The notes beneath the pieces were generated by a model, which was given only the letters and a program-made list of their open reading frames with translations, was not told the DNA's origin and ran no database searches. A stretch of 64,000 nucleotides of DNA from Biomphalaria glabrata. Taxonomy: Eukaryota; Mollusca; Gastropoda; Planorbidae. A program made the position numbers and the translations under genes. Numbering within the stretch: position 1 is the first letter of the stretch; the number at the start of each line of letters is the position of its first letter. Shown in pieces: positions 62,005 through 64,000 of the stretch. The DNA lies in contig NC_074721.1 of NCBI RefSeq assembly GCF_947242115.1, positions 18,749,001-18,813,000 of the forward strand, given 5' to 3'.

Positions 62005-63757
62005 GACGCATATCACTTGACAATGTGGTACTGTCCAGCCAAGACTCATACCACTCGACAGTGTGGTACTGTCCAGCCAAGGTTCATACCACTCGACAGT
62101 GTGGTGCAGTCCAGCCAAGGCTCATACCACTGGACAGTGTAGTACAGTCCAGCCTAGACTCATACCACTGGACAGCGTAGTACAGTGCAGCCATGGCTCA
62201 TACCACTGGACAGCGTAGTACAGTCCAGCCAGGGCTCATGCCACTCGTCAGTGTAGTACAGTCCAGCCAAGGCTCATACCGCTGGACAGTGTGGTACAGT
62301 CCAACCAAGGCTCATACCACTGGACAGTGTGGTACAGTCCAGCCATGGCTCATACCACTGGACAGTGTGGTACAGTCCAGCCATGGCTCATACCACTGGA
62401 CAGTGTGGTACAGTCCAGCCATGGCTCATACCACTGGACAGTGTAGTACAGTCCAGCCAAGGCTCATACCGCTGGACAGTGTGGTACAGTCCAACCAAGG
62501 CTCATACCACTGGACAGTGTGGTACAGTCCAGCCATGGCTCATACCACTGGACAGTGTGGTACAGTCCAGCCATGGCTCATACCACTGGACAGTGTGGTA
62601 CAGTCCAGCCAGGGCTCATGCCACTCGTCAGTGTAGTACAGTCCAGCCAAGGCTCATACCGCTGGACAGTGTGGTACAGTCCAACCAAGGCTCATACCAC
62701 TGGACAGTGTGGTACAGTCCAGCCATGGCTCATACCACTGGACAGTGTGGTACAGTCCAGCCATGGCTCATACCACTGGACAGTGTGGTACAGTCCAGCC
62801 ATGGCTCATACCACTGGACAGTGTGGTACAGTCCAGCCAAGGCTCATACCACTGGACAGTGTAGTACAGTCCAGCCATGGCTCATACCACTCAACAGTGT
62901 GGTACAGTCCAGCCATGGCTCATACCACTGGACAGTGTAGTACTGTCCAGCCAAGGCTCATACCACTGGACAGTGTAGTACTGTCCAGCCAAGGCTCATA
63001 CCACTGGACAGTGTAGTACAGTCCAGCCAAGGCTCATACCACTGGACAGTGTAGTACAGTCCAGCCATGGCTCATACCACTCGACAGTGTGGTACAGTCC
63101 AGCCAAGGCTCATACCACTGGACAGTGTAGTACAGTCCAGCCATGGCTCATACCACTCGACAGTGTGGTACAGTCCAGCCATGGCTCATACCACTGGACA
63201 GTGTAGTACAGTCCAGCCATGGCTCATACCACTCGACAGTGTGGTACAGTCCAGCCAAGGCTCATACCACTGGACAGTGTAGTACAGTCCAGCCATGGCT
63301 CATACCACTCGACAGTGTGGTACAGTCCAGCCATGGCTCATACCACTCGACAGTGTGGTACAGTCCAGCCATGGCTCATACCACTCGACAGTGTAGTACA
63401 GTCCAGCCATGGCTCATACCACTCGACAGTGTGGTACAGTCCAGCCAAGGCTCATACCACTGGACAGTGTAGTACAGTCCAGCCATGGCTCATACCACTG
63501 GACAGTGTGGTACAGTCCAGCCAAGGCTCATACCACTCGACAGTGTGGTACAGTCCAGCCATGGCTCATACCACTCGACAGTGTGGTACAGTCCAGCCAT
63601 GGCTCATACCACTGGACAGTGTAGTACTTACTGTCCAGCCATGGCTCATACCACTGGACAGTGTAGTACTTACTGTCCAGCCATGGCTCATACCACTGGA
63701 CAGTGTAGTACAGTCCAGCCATGGCTCATACCACTGGACAGTGTAGTACAGTCCAGC
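62005..63757. repeat. 38-bp minisatellite, about 46 copies, 1.75 kb
   Basis: Unit CATACCACTGGACAGTGTGG plus TACAGTCCAGCCATGGCT. The CTGGAC and GTCCAG arms in each unit can form a hairpin. Variants (CTCGACAG, CCAAGG, GTAGTA) are mixed; two units near 63630 and 63670 carry an extra TACT. In intron 4 of gene E. Three reading frames rotate across it (38 is not a multiple of 3), so the long open frames are artefacts. Confidence 0.98.
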
Positions 63758-64000
63758 CATTTTTCGCTTCTTTGTGCGACTAACGTTTTTTAAACGTCGA
63801 AAACAAAATACAAGGAAAAAAAGTGAACATGAAAACATCGCAACAACAAGATTACTACTTGCCGAAGTTCTCGAATAGATCTAATACTTTGTATGTTAGA
63901 TTTATTTACACTTCAAATGTTTTCCATTATAATGTAAACAAATGTTAACTTTATTTTATTACGAGCTTAAGTTGTAAAAACACACCTGTAAGACTTTGAT

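Noticed and set aside
62193-63793. Several overlapping 100-200-codon open frames on the plus strand
   Set aside because: All lie in the 38-bp minisatellite. The frame rotates through three phases and there is no domain, signal or codon bias.

Overview
This window comes from a eukaryotic, intron-rich, AT-rich and repeat-laden genome. Its only recognisable host genes form a tandem array of secreted glycoside hydrolase family 9 (GH9) beta-1,4-endoglucanases. The protein style (animal GH9, catalytic domain only, about 460 residues), the tRNA-derived SINEs, the LINE tails and the short-tail-repeat dispersed elements point to a gastropod mollusc, probably a heterobranch/pulmonate snail of the Biomphalaria, Bulinus or Physella kind. 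That assignment is inference, not proof.

Layout: five head-to-tail GH9 genes, all on the minus strand. Gene A (1-3957) runs off the left edge and lacks its 3' part. Gene B (8738-20777), gene C (28776-38794) and gene D (43163-54428) are complete. Gene E (59190 to beyond 64000) shows only its 3' part. B, C and D share one seven-exon plan with identical intron phases and near-constant exon lengths (about 110-119, 156, 211, 137, 167, 148 and 448 nt). The exons seen in A match that plan, as do those in E apart from a slightly longer last exon (451 nt). Each complete product is 458-461 residues with an N-terminal signal peptide. A and B form one sequence subgroup; C, D and E form another.

The most interesting biology is inside these genes. 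B keeps all the GH9 catalytic landmarks (DAGD, AGET, GSLR, PHHR, NEV). C, D and E keep intact reading frames and splice sites but have each lost different active-site residues (TGPD in C; NGAD and PDHR in D; NRV in E; GPLG in all three). The array therefore looks like a series in which copies keep the fold while the catalytic centre changes.

The introns and intergenic gaps are filled with minisatellites (unit sizes 17 to 79 bp, up to 2.7 kb and about 66 copies). One of them, in gene B, is a 63-bp unit made of the end of exon 2 plus its splice donor, giving 14 extra donor sites. Several other minisatellites arose inside mobile elements. Mobile DNA includes a 5'-truncated LINE with a long reverse-transcriptase frame, many LINE C-terminal fragments, at least three tRNA-related SINE families, a composite repeat that contains a tRNA-like segment, several hAT-like elements with TIRs and 8-bp target duplications, two piggyBac-like MITEs, a TIR element of unknown class, and one candidate solo LTR. 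No rRNA, true tRNA gene, CRISPR array or bacterial operon was seen.
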